Source: Bolinopsis microptera (lineage: Eukaryota > Ctenophora > Tentaculata > Lobata > Bolinopsidae). From it: a stretch of 64,000 bases of DNA. The position numbers and the translations under genes were made by a program. The DNA lies in assembly GCF_026151205.1 (NCBI RefSeq), contig NC_087082.1:19676494-19740493 (forward strand). The letters are read 5' to 3'. The notes below the pieces were generated by a model. That model had not been told where the DNA came from, made no database searches, and saw only the letters and a list, made by a program, of their open reading frames with translations. How positions within the stretch are numbered: the stretch's first letter is position 1; each line of letters opens with the position of its first letter. Shown here in pieces: positions 21,360-31,842 of this stretch.

Positions 21360-21673
21360 CCTTACTGGACAAATCAATTATCAGATTTGGGGGTGGGGTG
21401 GCCGGTGGATAAATTTGTGTTTCTCTTTTGTGATAACTTCAAGCACACATTATAACAATTCTGTCATAAAAACTGAGGTACAAAATAAATTCTACACAAT
21501 TGACTGAAAGAAAAGCATTTATGAGTAGAACGAACAAGTGAATGAATATAATTTATGAATACAATAAAAGTTATTATGTAATACATCATCCTCTATATTG
21601 TAGAGTTGTAGGGATCACCTCAATGCAGTGAACAAGTAAAATGTCAGTTTTCTAGACAACATCGCATTTACTG

Positions 21674-23306
21674 TCACTTACTAAACATAACTAGTATGTT
21701 GTGAAAATTCGAATAAACCTTGAACTCCCAGTCGTCTCTTTCTTGATGAGCATCTTTAACATGAAGCCAACCTAACCAAGTTAGTGGTAATAGTGGGCTA
21801 TAATATTCACTAATAAAAACATGCATTTTCTCTGCTCTAATCTCATCATGAAAGTGCACTGTTTCACCCAGGTAATCTTCTTTATCAGTACACAGTCTCA
21901 ATGTCCACAATGCAGCTTCACTGGGGACTGTTTTTAGAATAAATCCACATTTACCAGGTAGATTACAAGATGATACTGCAACTGACGGGTGTTGGAAGTG
22001 GAAGATCAGCTTGGAGTCTTTTGAGAGTATTGAACTCAGTGGTTTATCAATATCACACGGGAAAATACAGGGAATAACGGTAGTGTGTGAGGTATCTTGT
22101 TTAATGTTTATTAGCAGAGCAGAATTGGTTTAACTTAAACCACACTTGCTGGTGTTTGTTATTCCAAAGAACTAATTCATAGTCAATTAAGTTATCCGGT
22201 AAAAGAGACCAGCCTCTCTTCTCTACTAGGTCTGTTAGTCTAGCTGACAACACAGCAAAGTCAACATTACAACTCATATCATTGTTATTACTCTGATTAT
22301 AATTGTACCGGTATCTGTTCCAAGTGTACACAGCTTCTAAAGCCATCAACAAACTGGTAACATCTCCAGACACAGACAGCCAGTCCAGCAACTGATTAAA
22401 TGACATGTTTATATCGATATCATGGTACAAGTTGGGTATAATGTTACATCTAGATACTGTTGTTGAGCTGGATCCACTTAATTCATCAGAACTATGAGCC
22501 AGCTCAGTTCTCTGTTTGGAACTATTGCGAAGAAGCTCAAAAGTCCATCTCAATTTATCATCTGGAAGGTCCCCAAGAACATCAAATAAGTGGTCAAACA
22601 AAACTCTGTCGGAGTTTCTACACAGGGAAAGATCAGAGTTTTCCAGAAGATACTCACAAGAAACAGAAAGACTGGAACCCTGAACTTTAAACTGTTCTGA
22701 TAACTGATTAGTTAGAGTTTGTACAACACAGTTAACTTCAGAACCAGCTAGCTCTATCACCATGTCTAGTTTCTGTGTAGATAATCTGTCTGCATTCTCA
22801 AGATACCTGTCTATAAACTCCTGTTTCCACTTCATTATCTCAATCTTCTTGATGGTAAGATTTAGATAATCTTTTATCTTCAGCTTCTCATAAACAAAAC
22901 CTGCTTCTTCAAATAGATAAAGTAGTTCTGTATAGGACGGAGTTTTAACCGAGTCAGCTATTTCAGTGAAATATTCAGCACACTTTTCAGCTAACCAAGA
23001 CATTTCAAACACATTAGCCATCTTGTTGATGTCCCTGAATAGTTCCCTGGTTATCCCCTCTGCAGTTCCAGAGTAAGCTGCATCAACAAGCAGCTGAACA
23101 GCAGCTTTACTGAACTCCAACATGTCCACACTGGTCATGTGAAGGGTGGTTGTCATGTGATCAATGACGGGGCTGTTGAAGGATAGGATCACTGAGCTGG
23201 CTCGTACCTCACCTCCCTCACTTGTGTTCAGTTTTAGGTTGCTGTGAGTTGGGGATCCTATCAGGTGCCTTCCAAAATCCATCGGGACACTCACTTTAGG
23301 TAACAT
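21674..23306 (-). pseudogene. BTB-domain protein, copy 1, truncated by a 7-bp insertion
   Basis: The open frame (23306-22101) encodes 401 residues nearly identical to copy 2, then stops. A 7-bp insertion relative to copy 2, around 22101-22107, shifts the frame. The remaining C-terminal part continues in another frame to 21674 without further stops. A BTB/POZ fold lies at the N-terminus (LNTSEGGEVRASSVILSFNS, then a core with LLVDAAYSGTAEG), followed by BACK-like helices. There are no kelch repeats. BTB proteins usually dimerise and often act as CUL3 substrate adaptors; function here is unknown. Intronless. A conserved TTTAGCCAG lies 18 nt before the ATG. Could be a functional shortened paralogue rather than a dead gene. 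Confidence 0.75.
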
Positions 23307-23759
23307 AATGATATTTCTTGATTCCTGGCTAAAGATGGTTTGTTAATTTGATGATGACGAACTTAAACATCGTTTATTTTACAATTTAACATTATTCAAA
23401 GTTTGATTAAAATAAATTTCAATTGTCATACTTTTGTCTTAGTAAAGGTTCCATAGTTTAACTTGAGAAATTATCATCATAATCAATTGAAGAAAACAAG
23501 TCTTAGAAAGTTAAAACAAATCGACAATAATATAGAATTTCATAATTCACATTGATCATTATTAGTCATTTTCGAGAAATATGTCGATAGAGAGAAGAAA
23601 TTAAAAATAAAAGTCATATAATAAGAATATGTCCATTTCCTGAAAACAAAAAAGTAATCGTCAGTAAAATTAAGATAACTTTTTAGGTACAAAAATCAAT
23701 CCAATAAAAAACAAGTTAAAAATTTAACATTTACTCCCATGCTAACATGCAGTCTACTA
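23307..23759. other. BTB copy 1 upstream region
   Basis: The first 200 bp align with the upstream regions of BTB copy 2 (25848 on) and of a third, gene-less leader at about 27274-27460. Otherwise AT-rich with no gene signal. Confidence 0.6.
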
Positions 23760-24000
23760 AATCAGATAAATCTCATATCAATATTCTAGATTATCTTCCT
23801 CAGACCAGGTTAAATAATAAACAACTTACCAAGGAGTCATTACATGCTTAATATACCTTGCTAATTATTAGTTAATTAGTAATTATCTCAATCACACACA
23901 ATTCCACCTTACCCCTTACCAAGTCTACAAAATAGCTGGTTTTTAAATGTCTGATCTTAGTGAGATGGGAAGGAGTAATGTAGTGGTGTACTGGTAGAGC
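23760..24000 (-). pseudogene. Decayed duplicate of the dehydrogenase 3' end
   Basis: This interval between the BTB copies aligns with the tail of the dehydrogenase gene (27984-28200). Shared words include CCACCTTACCCCTTACCAAG, TCTACAAAATA and GGAAGGAGTAATGTA, plus the end segment CAATATTCT. It lacks the upstream part of that gene and holds stops and gaps. Together with the BTB leader copies it shows that a block of BTB plus dehydrogenase tail was duplicated. Confidence 0.75.
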
Positions 24001-24206
24001 TTACAAACATTATCATAACAAAAAGATTATAAAAATAAGTTATCATGAGATCAGCTGATCAGGAACAGAATATTAATTCTGCAGCTGATATACAGTCCTC
24101 TTTGTTACAGGAGGAACCTCAACTTGGTAAACAAGTACACTTCTAGTTTTCTAGAGCAAAACTTATCTTTTCTACAATCAAACAATTACATCAATAACAT
24201 TTACTG

Positions 24207-25847
24207 TCACTTACTATACATAACTTGTATGTTGTAAAAATTATCAAATTTGATTTCCTCCCAGCTGTCTCTTTTTATATGAGCATCTTTAACATGAAGC
24301 CAACCTAACCAAGATAGTGGTAATAGTTCGTAATTATGAGAGTCACTAATAAAAACATGCATTTTCTCTGCTCTAATCTCATCATGAAAGTGCACTGTTT
24401 CACCCAGGTAATCTTCTTTATCAGTACACAGTCTCAAGGTCCAAAATGCAGCTTCACTGGGAACTGTTTTTAGAATAAACCCACATTTACCAGGTAGATT
24501 ACAAGATGTTACTGACGGGTGTTGGAAGTGGAAGATCAGCTTGGAGTCTTTTGAGAGTATTGAACTTAGTGGTTTATAAATATCACACCAGTCAATAGAG
24601 AGAATAACGGTCACGTGTGAGGTATCTTGTTTATTAGCAGTGCAGAATTGTTTCAAATTATACTCCACCCACCAGCCTTTGTTATTCACTAGACGTAAAT
24701 GATAGCCAATAAAGTAGGACGGTAAAAGAGACCAGCCTCTCCTTTCTACTAGGTCTGTTAGTCTAGCTAACAACACAGCAAAGTCAACATTACAACTCTT
24801 ATTTTTGCTTTTCCTCCTATCATTGTTATTACCCCGATTATAATTGTGCCGATACAAGTTCCATGTCCACACAGCTTCTAAAGCCATCAACAAACTGGTA
24901 ACATCCTCAGACACATACAGCCAGTCCAACAACTGATTAAATGACATGTTCATATCCATATCATGGTACAAGTTGGGTATAATGTTACATCTAGATACTG
25001 TTGTTGAGCTGGATCCACTTAATTGATCAGAACTATAAGCCATCTCAGTTCTCTGTTTGGAACTATTGCGAAGAAGCTCAAAAGTCCATCTCAATTTATC
25101 ATCTGGAAGTTCCCCAAGAACATCAAATAAATGGTCAAACAAAACTCTGTCAGACTTTTTACAGAGAGAAAGATTAGAGTTTTCCAGAAGATACTCACAA
25201 GAAACAGAAAGACTGGAACCCTGAACTTTAAACTGTTCTGATAACTGATTAGTTAGAGTTTGTACAACACAGTTAACTTCAGAATCAGCTAGCTCTATCA
25301 CCATGTCTAGTTTCTGTGTAGATAATCTGTCTGCATTCTCAAGATACCTGTCTATAAACTCCTGTTTCCACTTCATTATCTCAATCTTCTTGATGGTAAG
25401 ATTTAGATAATCTTTTATCTTCAGCTTCTCATAAACAAACCCTGCTTCTTCAAATAAATAAAGTAGTTCTGTATAAGTTGGTGTTTTAACCGAGTCAGCT
25501 ACTTCAGTGAAATATTCAGCACACTTTTCAGCTAACCAAGACATTTCAAACACATTAGCCATCTTGTTGATGTCCCTGAATAGTTCCCTGGTTAACCCCT
25601 CTGCAGTTCCAGAGTAAGCTGCATCAACAAGCAGCTGAACAGCAGCTTTACTGAACTCCAACATGTCCACACTGGTCATGTGAAGGGTGGTTGTCATGTG
25701 ATCAATGACGGGACTGTTGAAGGATAGGATCACTGAACTGGCTCGTACCTCACCTCCCTCACTTGTGTTCAGTTTTAGGTTGCTGTGAGTTGGGGATCCT
25801 ATCAGGTGCCTTCCAAAATCCATCGGTACACTCACTTTAGGTAACAT
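24207..25847 (-). CDS. BTB-domain protein, copy 2 (full length)
   Basis: A 546-residue intronless frame. Order: N-terminal BTB/POZ domain (about 10-115), alpha-helical BACK-like region (about 115-240), a linker with Ser/Thr run SGSSSTTVSRC, a second helical block, and a C-terminal part of about 150 residues rich in Trp and aromatic residues (WTLRLCTDKEDYLG, LSWLGWLHVKDAH) that looks like a beta-sandwich of unknown type. It differs from copy 1 by scattered substitutions and a short Arg/Lys insertion near NNNDRRKSKNKSCN. BTB domains dimerise and can recruit CUL3; the C-terminal part could be the partner-binding module. A TTTAGCCAG acceptor-like site lies 18 nt upstream of the ATG. Recently duplicated gene, probably intact. 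Confidence 0.85.
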   Translation of the reverse strand: MLPKVSVPMDFGRHLIGSPTHSNLKLNTSEGGEVRASSVILSFNSPVIDHMTTTLHMTSVDMLEFSKAAVQLLVDAAYSGTAEGLTRELFRDINKMANVFEMSWLAEKCAEYFTEVADSVKTPTYTELLYLFEEAGFVYEKLKIKDYLNLTIKKIEIMKWKQEFIDRYLENADRLSTQKLDMVIELADSEVNCVVQTLTNQLSEQFKVQGSSLSVSCEYLLENSNLSLCKKSDRVLFDHLFDVLGELPDDKLRWTFELLRNSSKQRTEMAYSSDQLSGSSSTTVSRCNIIPNLYHDMDMNMSFNQLLDWLYVSEDVTSLLMALEAVWTWNLYRHNYNRGNNNDRRKSKNKSCNVDFAVLLARLTDLVERRGWSLLPSYFIGYHLRLVNNKGWWVEYNLKQFCTANKQDTSHVTVILSIDWCDIYKPLSSILSKDSKLIFHFQHPSVTSCNLPGKCGFILKTVPSEAAFWTLRLCTDKEDYLGETVHFHDEIRAEKMHVFISDSHNYELLPLSWLGWLHVKDAHIKRDSWEEIKFDNFYNIQVMYSK

Positions 25848-26095
25848 AATGATATTTCTTGATTCCTGGCTAAAAATAGTTTGTTAATTTGATGTTGACA
25901 AAATTGAAATATCGTACTAATATATCAGATTTTAATGTTATTCAAAATATTGTGATAAAAATAAATTTCAATGTTCATACTTTTATCTTATGAAAAGCAG
26001 TAAATTTCTGTACTAAATTTCTGCAGTAAATTTCTGTACTAACAAATCTTCTATAATAGTCAAAACATTGTGCGGTTTAAATTTGAGAACTAGAT
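25848..26095. other. BTB copy 2 upstream region
   Basis: Homologous to the leaders of the other BTB copies for about 140 bp, then AT-rich DNA with a short repeat of TAAATTTCTGTACTA. No gene signal. Confidence 0.6.
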
Positions 26096-26098
26096 TAT

Positions 26099-26963
26099 AT
26101 TTGAGAATTATATGCATTAAGCATTGCCATAGCTATACCTAGTGAAAATATACTGCTCGAAATAAAGATCGAGCAAGCTGCTGCTAGCTCATCATCTTGT
26201 GCATATAAATTGGAGGATGGCTGCCCTGAATTTAAGACTGAACTTACTACAAATGAAGATATGATTGAAATGGGTCATATGAATTCCTGTAGCTCTGTAG
26301 GTTAGTCCTTTAGTCATAAAAACTGAAACTGTAGACTGTAAAGAATTTCAATGTGATTATTAAAAGTACTGCCCGATCATCTATAATATTTGAAGTCTCC
26401 TAAATAAAGTGCCGGGCTAATAACATGATCAGTTTCTGTCACACTGTTATTGAGCTTCGACCATGTTGCTCGAGCAATTATATGTTGCTCAGGCAATTAT
26501 TAGGGGTGGTTTGGACAGTATATAGATTAGTCTCATTACTTGCTGCACGACAACAGTGGAACATGTCCCCGGACACAAATTATGCTTCACATTGACCCGG
26601 TTAAAAGAGTTGCTGGGTACTATAAGAACGATTTCAAATTACTGCTAAGAGATCAGGACAGTACTAACAGTTGCTGAAGCACTAAGTTTTATCCCCTAAA
26701 CATCGATTCAATTGATTTTGATGTCGTTCAACTCTTCAATATAACTGCTGATCCAAATGAAGCTGACGATATATCGTCGGGTAATCCTAACATTGTGACG
26801 GATATGTTCTATGATGTTACTGACTACTTAAAGGAACATTGCAATGCATGCTTCCTTCAGTCGATGGAAGCTATCCTAATTATGATGTCCCATATTACAT
26901 ACCATGGGATTATAGCCCGGGATATTTACTGTTTTCTGCATTTTACAAGCAGTTGAAATACAA
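26099..26963 (+). pseudogene. Decayed protein-coding sequence of unknown type
   Basis: Several plus-strand segments read like protein. About 68 open codons end at a donor-like GTTAGT (near 26301; includes EFKTELTTNEDMIEMG). A second stretch from about 26583 has HIDPVKRVAGYYKNDF, then one in-frame TGA, then SIDFDVVQLFNITADPNEA. After a one-base shift near 26849 it finishes with YPNYDVPYYIPWDYSPGY and a stop at about 26966. I cannot name the family. It occupies the place where a third BTB copy would be expected. Confidence 0.35.
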
Positions 26964-27273
26964 ATAATTGGGTTAAATATCATGTTCGAGTAGTAAAACG
27001 AAACTTTAACAAATCGACAGTTGATAAAATTTACAGTTTATAGCATAATTGCTCAAAAATGAAGGAAATTAATTAATTAATAAATCTTAAAAACATGGTG
27101 AGCAAACGTTATATTTTATTTAACCAAAAATGTGGGCAAAAATGGAGCTAGTTTAGCAAAAATGTAGGTCAAACATTTAAAAAAATAAAACTTTGAAAAT
27201 TCAACTCTGGTTTTCAAATCGTTCATTTTGTATATAATTTAATATTTCAGTGCAACCATCGCAATCTATTGTG

Positions 27274-27460
27274 ACATTTCTTGATTCCTGGCTAAAGGTA
27301 GTTTGTCAATTTACAACAGGTAATGTTTGTACATTTGACTTAATTCACAACGAAATGAAAATAAATGTTGATGGTAATATATTTTATTTCAGTGAAGGTT
27401 GAACTATCTTGTCTAGGGCCTAGGCAGGCCAATTATTATCATAATTGAAGAAAACGGAAT
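27274..27460 (-). repeat. Third BTB leader copy without a gene
   Basis: ATTTCTTGATTCCTGGCTAA matches the 5' leader of both BTB genes, and the similarity continues for nearly 190 bp (ATCATAATTGAAGAAAAC). No BTB coding sequence follows on its lower-coordinate side, so the gene was lost or replaced. Confidence 0.65.
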
Positions 27461-27499
27461 TCAATAAATACCGTCAAATTTTATTTATCTTAGAGAATT

Positions 27500-27672
27500 A
27501 TAATCTACTAGAAAGCCCGTGGTAACAGGTAGTATTCTTTGAAAGAAAGTTTAAATTGCATCAAAAAACATCCATCCCAACCGAAGATACAGCCAATTTA
27601 AATATAAAACACTTTAAACACAACATAATTACCATAAATCCGATCAAAATGACGTTAAAACAATCTTTGCAC
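27500..27672. repeat. Dispersed repeat copy B (inverted partner at 4912-5090)
   Basis: Reverse complement of the PFDN1-intron copy, with CCCAACCGAAGATACAG and AATTACCATAAATCCGATCA as landmarks. Confidence 0.6.
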
Positions 27673-27983
27673 GTGCATGTGTGCATTAAAACACCGTTGC
27701 TATGGAACGTTTTGGTTGTTACCTAAATTCCTATTTTTCATCTAATTTGCACGTGGGCGGTCGTACAACATCAGAAAGAATTCTCTGAATTATAGTAGAG
27801 ATATCCATTCAGCAATCCACCATAAAAGATAAAAGTCATAATATCAATATTTCTTAGAAACAAAAAAAGATGCAAAATATTAAATAAAAATTCGTATAAG
27901 TTTCTTTGAAATTAGAGATTCACTCTCAATACTCATAAGCTCATATCATGCAAAAGATATGAAAAAATGTCCTTTTTAAGTTT

Positions 27984-29012
27984 TCAATATTCTGGGATTT
28001 CCTCCTCGGACCAGGCTATCTTAACCGGTAACCCACTAACCGCAGACTCCTTACAAGCCTCCACTACCTTGCTCACAGCCCTGGTCATCTCTCTGTCACA
28101 GACAACTCCACCTTACCCCTTACCAAGTCTACAAAATAACCCAGCTGGTTCTTAACGCTTGGTCGTAATGAGATGGAAGGAGTAATGTAACGGAGTGCTG
28201 GTGGAACCTGATGGGTCACTTGTCACCAGGTGGTTGGGTCTGGAATGTTCACAGTGCAACATACCAAGAGGTCCAAACACTTCCAGCCTCTGATCGTACC
28301 CGTAGCTGGAGTACCTGTTCAGGTCTATCGTACCCAGAGTACCGTGCTTGAAGGTCAGGAGGATTATCATGTTGTCGTAGTCGTTGTAGTCGGAGAACTC
28401 GGGTATTTGAGCGTTTCCAGCCACAAACACTTGTACAGGAACATCCCCGGTAACCCAGAGTAACAAGTCAATATCATGAACTGAGAAATCATCAAATATC
28501 CCTCCAGAGGGTCCGATATAAGACAGGGGAATGACTGGAGAGTCTCTGCTGACTGACTTGATAGTCTGAACTTTACCAACAGCACCGGCCCTCACTTGAG
28601 CCTGGATGTGCGAGTAACTCGGATCAAATCTTCTGTTGAAAGCACAGAATAAAGGTAGGTCAGCCTGAGCTGCTGCCTGGTAACATTGTCTTGTTCTCTC
28701 TAGACTATCTGATATAGGTTTCTCACAGTACACCGCCTTATTAGCAACTACAGCTGATAATATGAGATCTACATGGGAAGCAGTGGAGGACGCTATGATA
28801 ACAGCCTCAATACCCGGGTCAGAGAACGCGCTCTGTGGATCACATGACACTGTCACATGGGCTGGTATCCCGTGCTGCGCGCGAACCTCACCAGGGTCCT
28901 GCCGGGGAGACAGCACCACGCAGCAGAGCCTCAACTGTGTGTTAGCTCTGATGTTGGACAGGTACATGACACCAATACGACCTAGACCAATGAGAGCTAC
29001 TGCTAGTGGCAT
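27984..29012 (-). CDS. Gfo/Idh/MocA-family NAD(P)-dependent dehydrogenase, frameshifted 3' end
   Basis: The frame 29012-28152 encodes 286 residues: a Rossmann N-terminus ALIGLGRIG (6-14), EKPISD (97-102) with the catalytic-region Lys, and SVHDIDLLLW (177-186) with the family His. This resembles myo-inositol 2-dehydrogenase-like members, which oxidise cyclitols or sugars with NAD(P). The frame ends early. The expected C-terminus follows in other frames: NQLGYFVDLVRGKVELSVT, then MTRAVSKVVEAC, ending IPEY and a stop at 27984. Three single-base gaps within about 90 bp would explain this. At two of the three sites the decayed copy at 23.9 kb keeps an extra base. The start is uncertain: an upstream ATG at 29461 follows a CTCCAG site directly, with the CACGTG satellite in between. 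Confidence 0.75.
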
Positions 29013-29015
29013 GAT

Positions 29016-29420
29016 GCTGTCACGTGGTGTGATGCTGTCACGTGGTGTGATGCTGTCACGTGGTGTGATGCTGTCACGTGGTGTGATGCTGTCACGTGAT
29101 GTGATGCTGTCACGTGGTGTGATGCTGTCACGTGGTGTGATGCTGTCACGTGGTGTGATGCTGTCACGTGGTGTAATGCTGTCACGTGCAATGTTGTCAC
29201 GTGGTGTGGTTGTAGTGCCACGTGAGGTGTCACGTGGTGTGGTTGTAGTGCCACGTGGAGTGTCACGTGGTGTGGTTGTAGTGCCACGTGGAGTGTCACG
29301 TGGTGTGGTTGTAGTGCCACGTGGAGTGTCACGTGGTGTGGTTGTAGTGCCACGTGGAGTGTCACGTGGTGTGGTTGTAGTGTCTCACGTGGTGTGTCAC
29401 GTGGTGTGGTTGTAGTGAGG
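29016..29420. repeat. Satellite of CACGTG sites (18-bp and 36-bp units)
   Basis: The first block repeats GTGATGCTGTCACGTGGT (18 bp) about ten times; the second repeats a unit of about 33-36 bp containing GTGGTTGTAGTGCCACGTGG. About two dozen CACGTG palindromes occur in 400 bp, directly at the 5' end of the dehydrogenase frame and 0.46 kb downstream of PITHD1. Open frames through it on both strands are repeats without protein character. Confidence 0.9.
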
Positions 29421-29461
29421 GTGGAGTAGGGTGAGTGTGTTTTAAACCTTGCTGTTGCCAT

Positions 29462-29877
29462 CTGGAGGAAAATAGTTGTTATTATTGTAAACTAATAACT
29501 GCATAAATACTATGATTTATTTTCATTTGACGAATAAAATAGTGTCCGGACATGATATGGTGAAAGTCTAATATCGTTTTAATTTTCCTGATTGTTTAGT
29601 ATTCAGATCACGGTAAAATGAAGATAGCTTTGAAACAATTAAACTGGATGAGAACACACCTCTTACATACAAAATATCAAAACTCAAATAAACATATTTT
29701 AATGAAATAGTTACGTACACCAAATTTTCATCTTTTCATACAATTCATCGCAATTTAAAATTTCAAGGCAAGAATCCGACAACCTGGGCCTGTCTCTATA
29801 CGGAAGGAAAACAATAACTCTTAATTAACTACTAATTAGCCACTAATTAACTCTTAATTAGGCACTAAACTGTAATT
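29462..29877. other. Intergenic spacer between PITHD1 and dehydrogenase
   Basis: AT-rich, with TTAATTAACTACTAATTAG-type short repeats near 29821-29865. No gene seen. Confidence 0.6.
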
Positions 29878-31402
29878 CTAAGAAACCCCATGAGCCGAAT
29901 AGTCTGACGCCCCCGGAGTTTTGTGGTCCTTGAGCTGTGCGGATGATTCGTAGGTACATATCACAACGCCACGTTTCTGAGCCTGCCCGGGTATTGACAG
30001 TGAATATAAGCAGTGAATCACTAGAGAAGTGGATTTTACAACCATAGAAAAAGTTTGGGATTTTAGGAGACAGATGAATAAAATATATCAATTATCAAGC
30101 AACTAATGAGCATTTACCTCCGAAAAGTCACCCCGCAGCCCGATGTAACAGATTTTAGTTTCATCTGCTCCAAAGTTCTTGTCAAAATAGAGGGACAAAC
30201 TCTCACAGTTGTTGAATCTTGCTACCCTTACCAATAATTTTGTTAAAACAGTCCGGCAAAAAAAGTATAACTACTTGTATAAATAGAGACAGAAATAAAA
30301 TAATGTTGTGACACTGAAACTGGTCACAAGATTGAATGTAATCATTACAATTAACACTGTTACAGTATCAATTGAGTAATTGGTAATTATGGACATCTTC
30401 ACATCAAGTGTTTAACAGTAAACAGTAAATAATTAATCACATAATCACATAATTAATCACATAATTAATGACATAATTACTTGGTCTGGTACTCCACTAC
30501 ACCGTCCTTGTCGTGCTGTAAATCGAACTCCTGTTCAGCGTGTCTACCAGCGTCATCAAAACTAACCGGTACTGCGTTCTTAAACCTACACGTGCATTCC
30601 AGTGTGACATACACGAAATATACACGTGATATACACATGATATACACTTATACACATGATATATACACATGATATACACGTGACATACACGTGATATTAT
30701 ATACACATGATATACACTTATACACATGATATATACACATGATATACAAGTGACATACACGTGATATTATATACACATGATATACACTTATACACATGAT
30801 ATATACACATGATATACACGTGATATACGCGTGACATACACGTAACATACACGTGACACAACTCGATACAGTTCGGTGTGGCAATTCTACGTTGTTTTTT
30901 ACATTATTTTGCTAATCTCGAAGTTTCATTGATATAAAAAGTTGTGAATGTTGGGAGAAAGTTTTCCAAGTAAACTCACACTTTTAGATGAGAAGGGTCA
31001 CTCTCCCCACCGCCACCTATAACTATAATCCCTTTTAACTTGACACTTCCAGTAAAGAGAAGTTGAACAGTAACTCCTCGTCCAAATCACTCTCTACAAA
31101 CTGAAAATATCCAAGTCACTCTCTACACATGTATGTAACATGTATGTAATTAATTTTGTTCCCGATAAGACCTTTGGACGTGAGCCTACAACAACCTCAT
31201 AGAAACTACCCAAAATAGCTCGCGCTACAAACCTTTGATTTATCCTTCCTCAAATCCCAGGGTTTAAAAACGCTTGCTCCAGACCCCTCTATAGTTTCAT
31301 TGAGACAGTCCAAAGTCTGAAATCTATCTTTGTGTACAAGCTGTACTCCCTCCCTCGTTCTGGATCGTCGTGTTGGTGAGCCTCGTGGCTACAGCATGAC
31401 AT
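29878..31402 (-). CDS. PITHD1: PITH domain-containing protein 1 (PITHD1), five exons
   Basis: Exons 31402-31233, 31100-30980, 30585-30481, 30226-30118 and 29982-29878 give about 203 residues, near the 211 of the human protein. Landmarks along the chain: GSGASVFKPWDLRKDKSK, then FVESDLDEELLFN, then SVKLKGIIVIGG, then FDLQHDKDGVVEYQTK, then LYFDKNFGADETKICYIGLR, ending VVICTYESSAQLKDHK. PITH is the beta-sandwich shared with TXNL1 that binds the 26S proteasome; PITHD1 itself is a small cytosolic protein. Splice sites are all GT-AG and phases fit. Two single-base gaps break the frame: one C missing in exon 1 (TTCAGACT near 31320) and one T missing in exon 2 (near 31045). Both are in homopolymers, which points to assembly error in an otherwise intact gene. 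A CAACAG lies 3 nt before the ATG. Confidence 0.93.
30605..30860. repeat. Minisatellite in PITHD1 intron 2
   Basis: About three units of roughly 69 bp built from ATACACATGATATACACTTA, then ATATACACATGATATACACG, with short CACGTGATAT variants. Overlapping frames (YHVYIMCI-type repeats) are not genes. Confidence 0.85.
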
Positions 31403-31842
31403 GACCTGTTGTGGTATATTGGTTAAGTTATAATACTACTTACTACTACTACAGCATGGTAATTTGAGGTGCTTTTCTACAGCTTGCTTGTTTGTTTGTT
31501 TTGAAAGTTTACAAATACTTTGTTATAATATAATCATGAGGAGGGATGGGGAGGTTCAGGGAAATGATAAAAACTCTGACTTACTCCAGAAAACCAACTC
31601 TAACCCACTCCACAAGTTCCTCACAAGTTTCAGATGAAGATCCCACACTGCTCCAAGTAATTTTTTGTTTTGATACCTATAACATCCCTAGCTGAAGATC
31701 ACTTATATGTTTTAAACAAATCCAGGTACCAATAATCATTTCTTTCAGATGGATGTTTTCTTCTTAAACTGCTTTAGTTTAAGATGGAAGACAGTCAAAC
31801 TGAAGATTCCGGAATCTTATCCGTTTCTTTGTTCAGTGGTCC
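31403..31842. other. Region upstream of PITHD1
   Basis: Short TACTACT repeats near 31435-31450 and mixed sequence to 31842. Two alternative short open stretches on the minus strand near 31570-31660 lack consistent splice support. Nothing firm. Confidence 0.4.

Noticed and set aside
28762-29461. Repeated VMLSRG and HHVTLHVALQP frames near the dehydrogenase
   Set aside because: They are the CACGTG satellite read in different frames, with no protein-like composition.
30497-30884. Cys/Tyr/Ile repeat proteins (YHVYIMCI)
   Set aside because: Minisatellite inside a PITHD1 intron.
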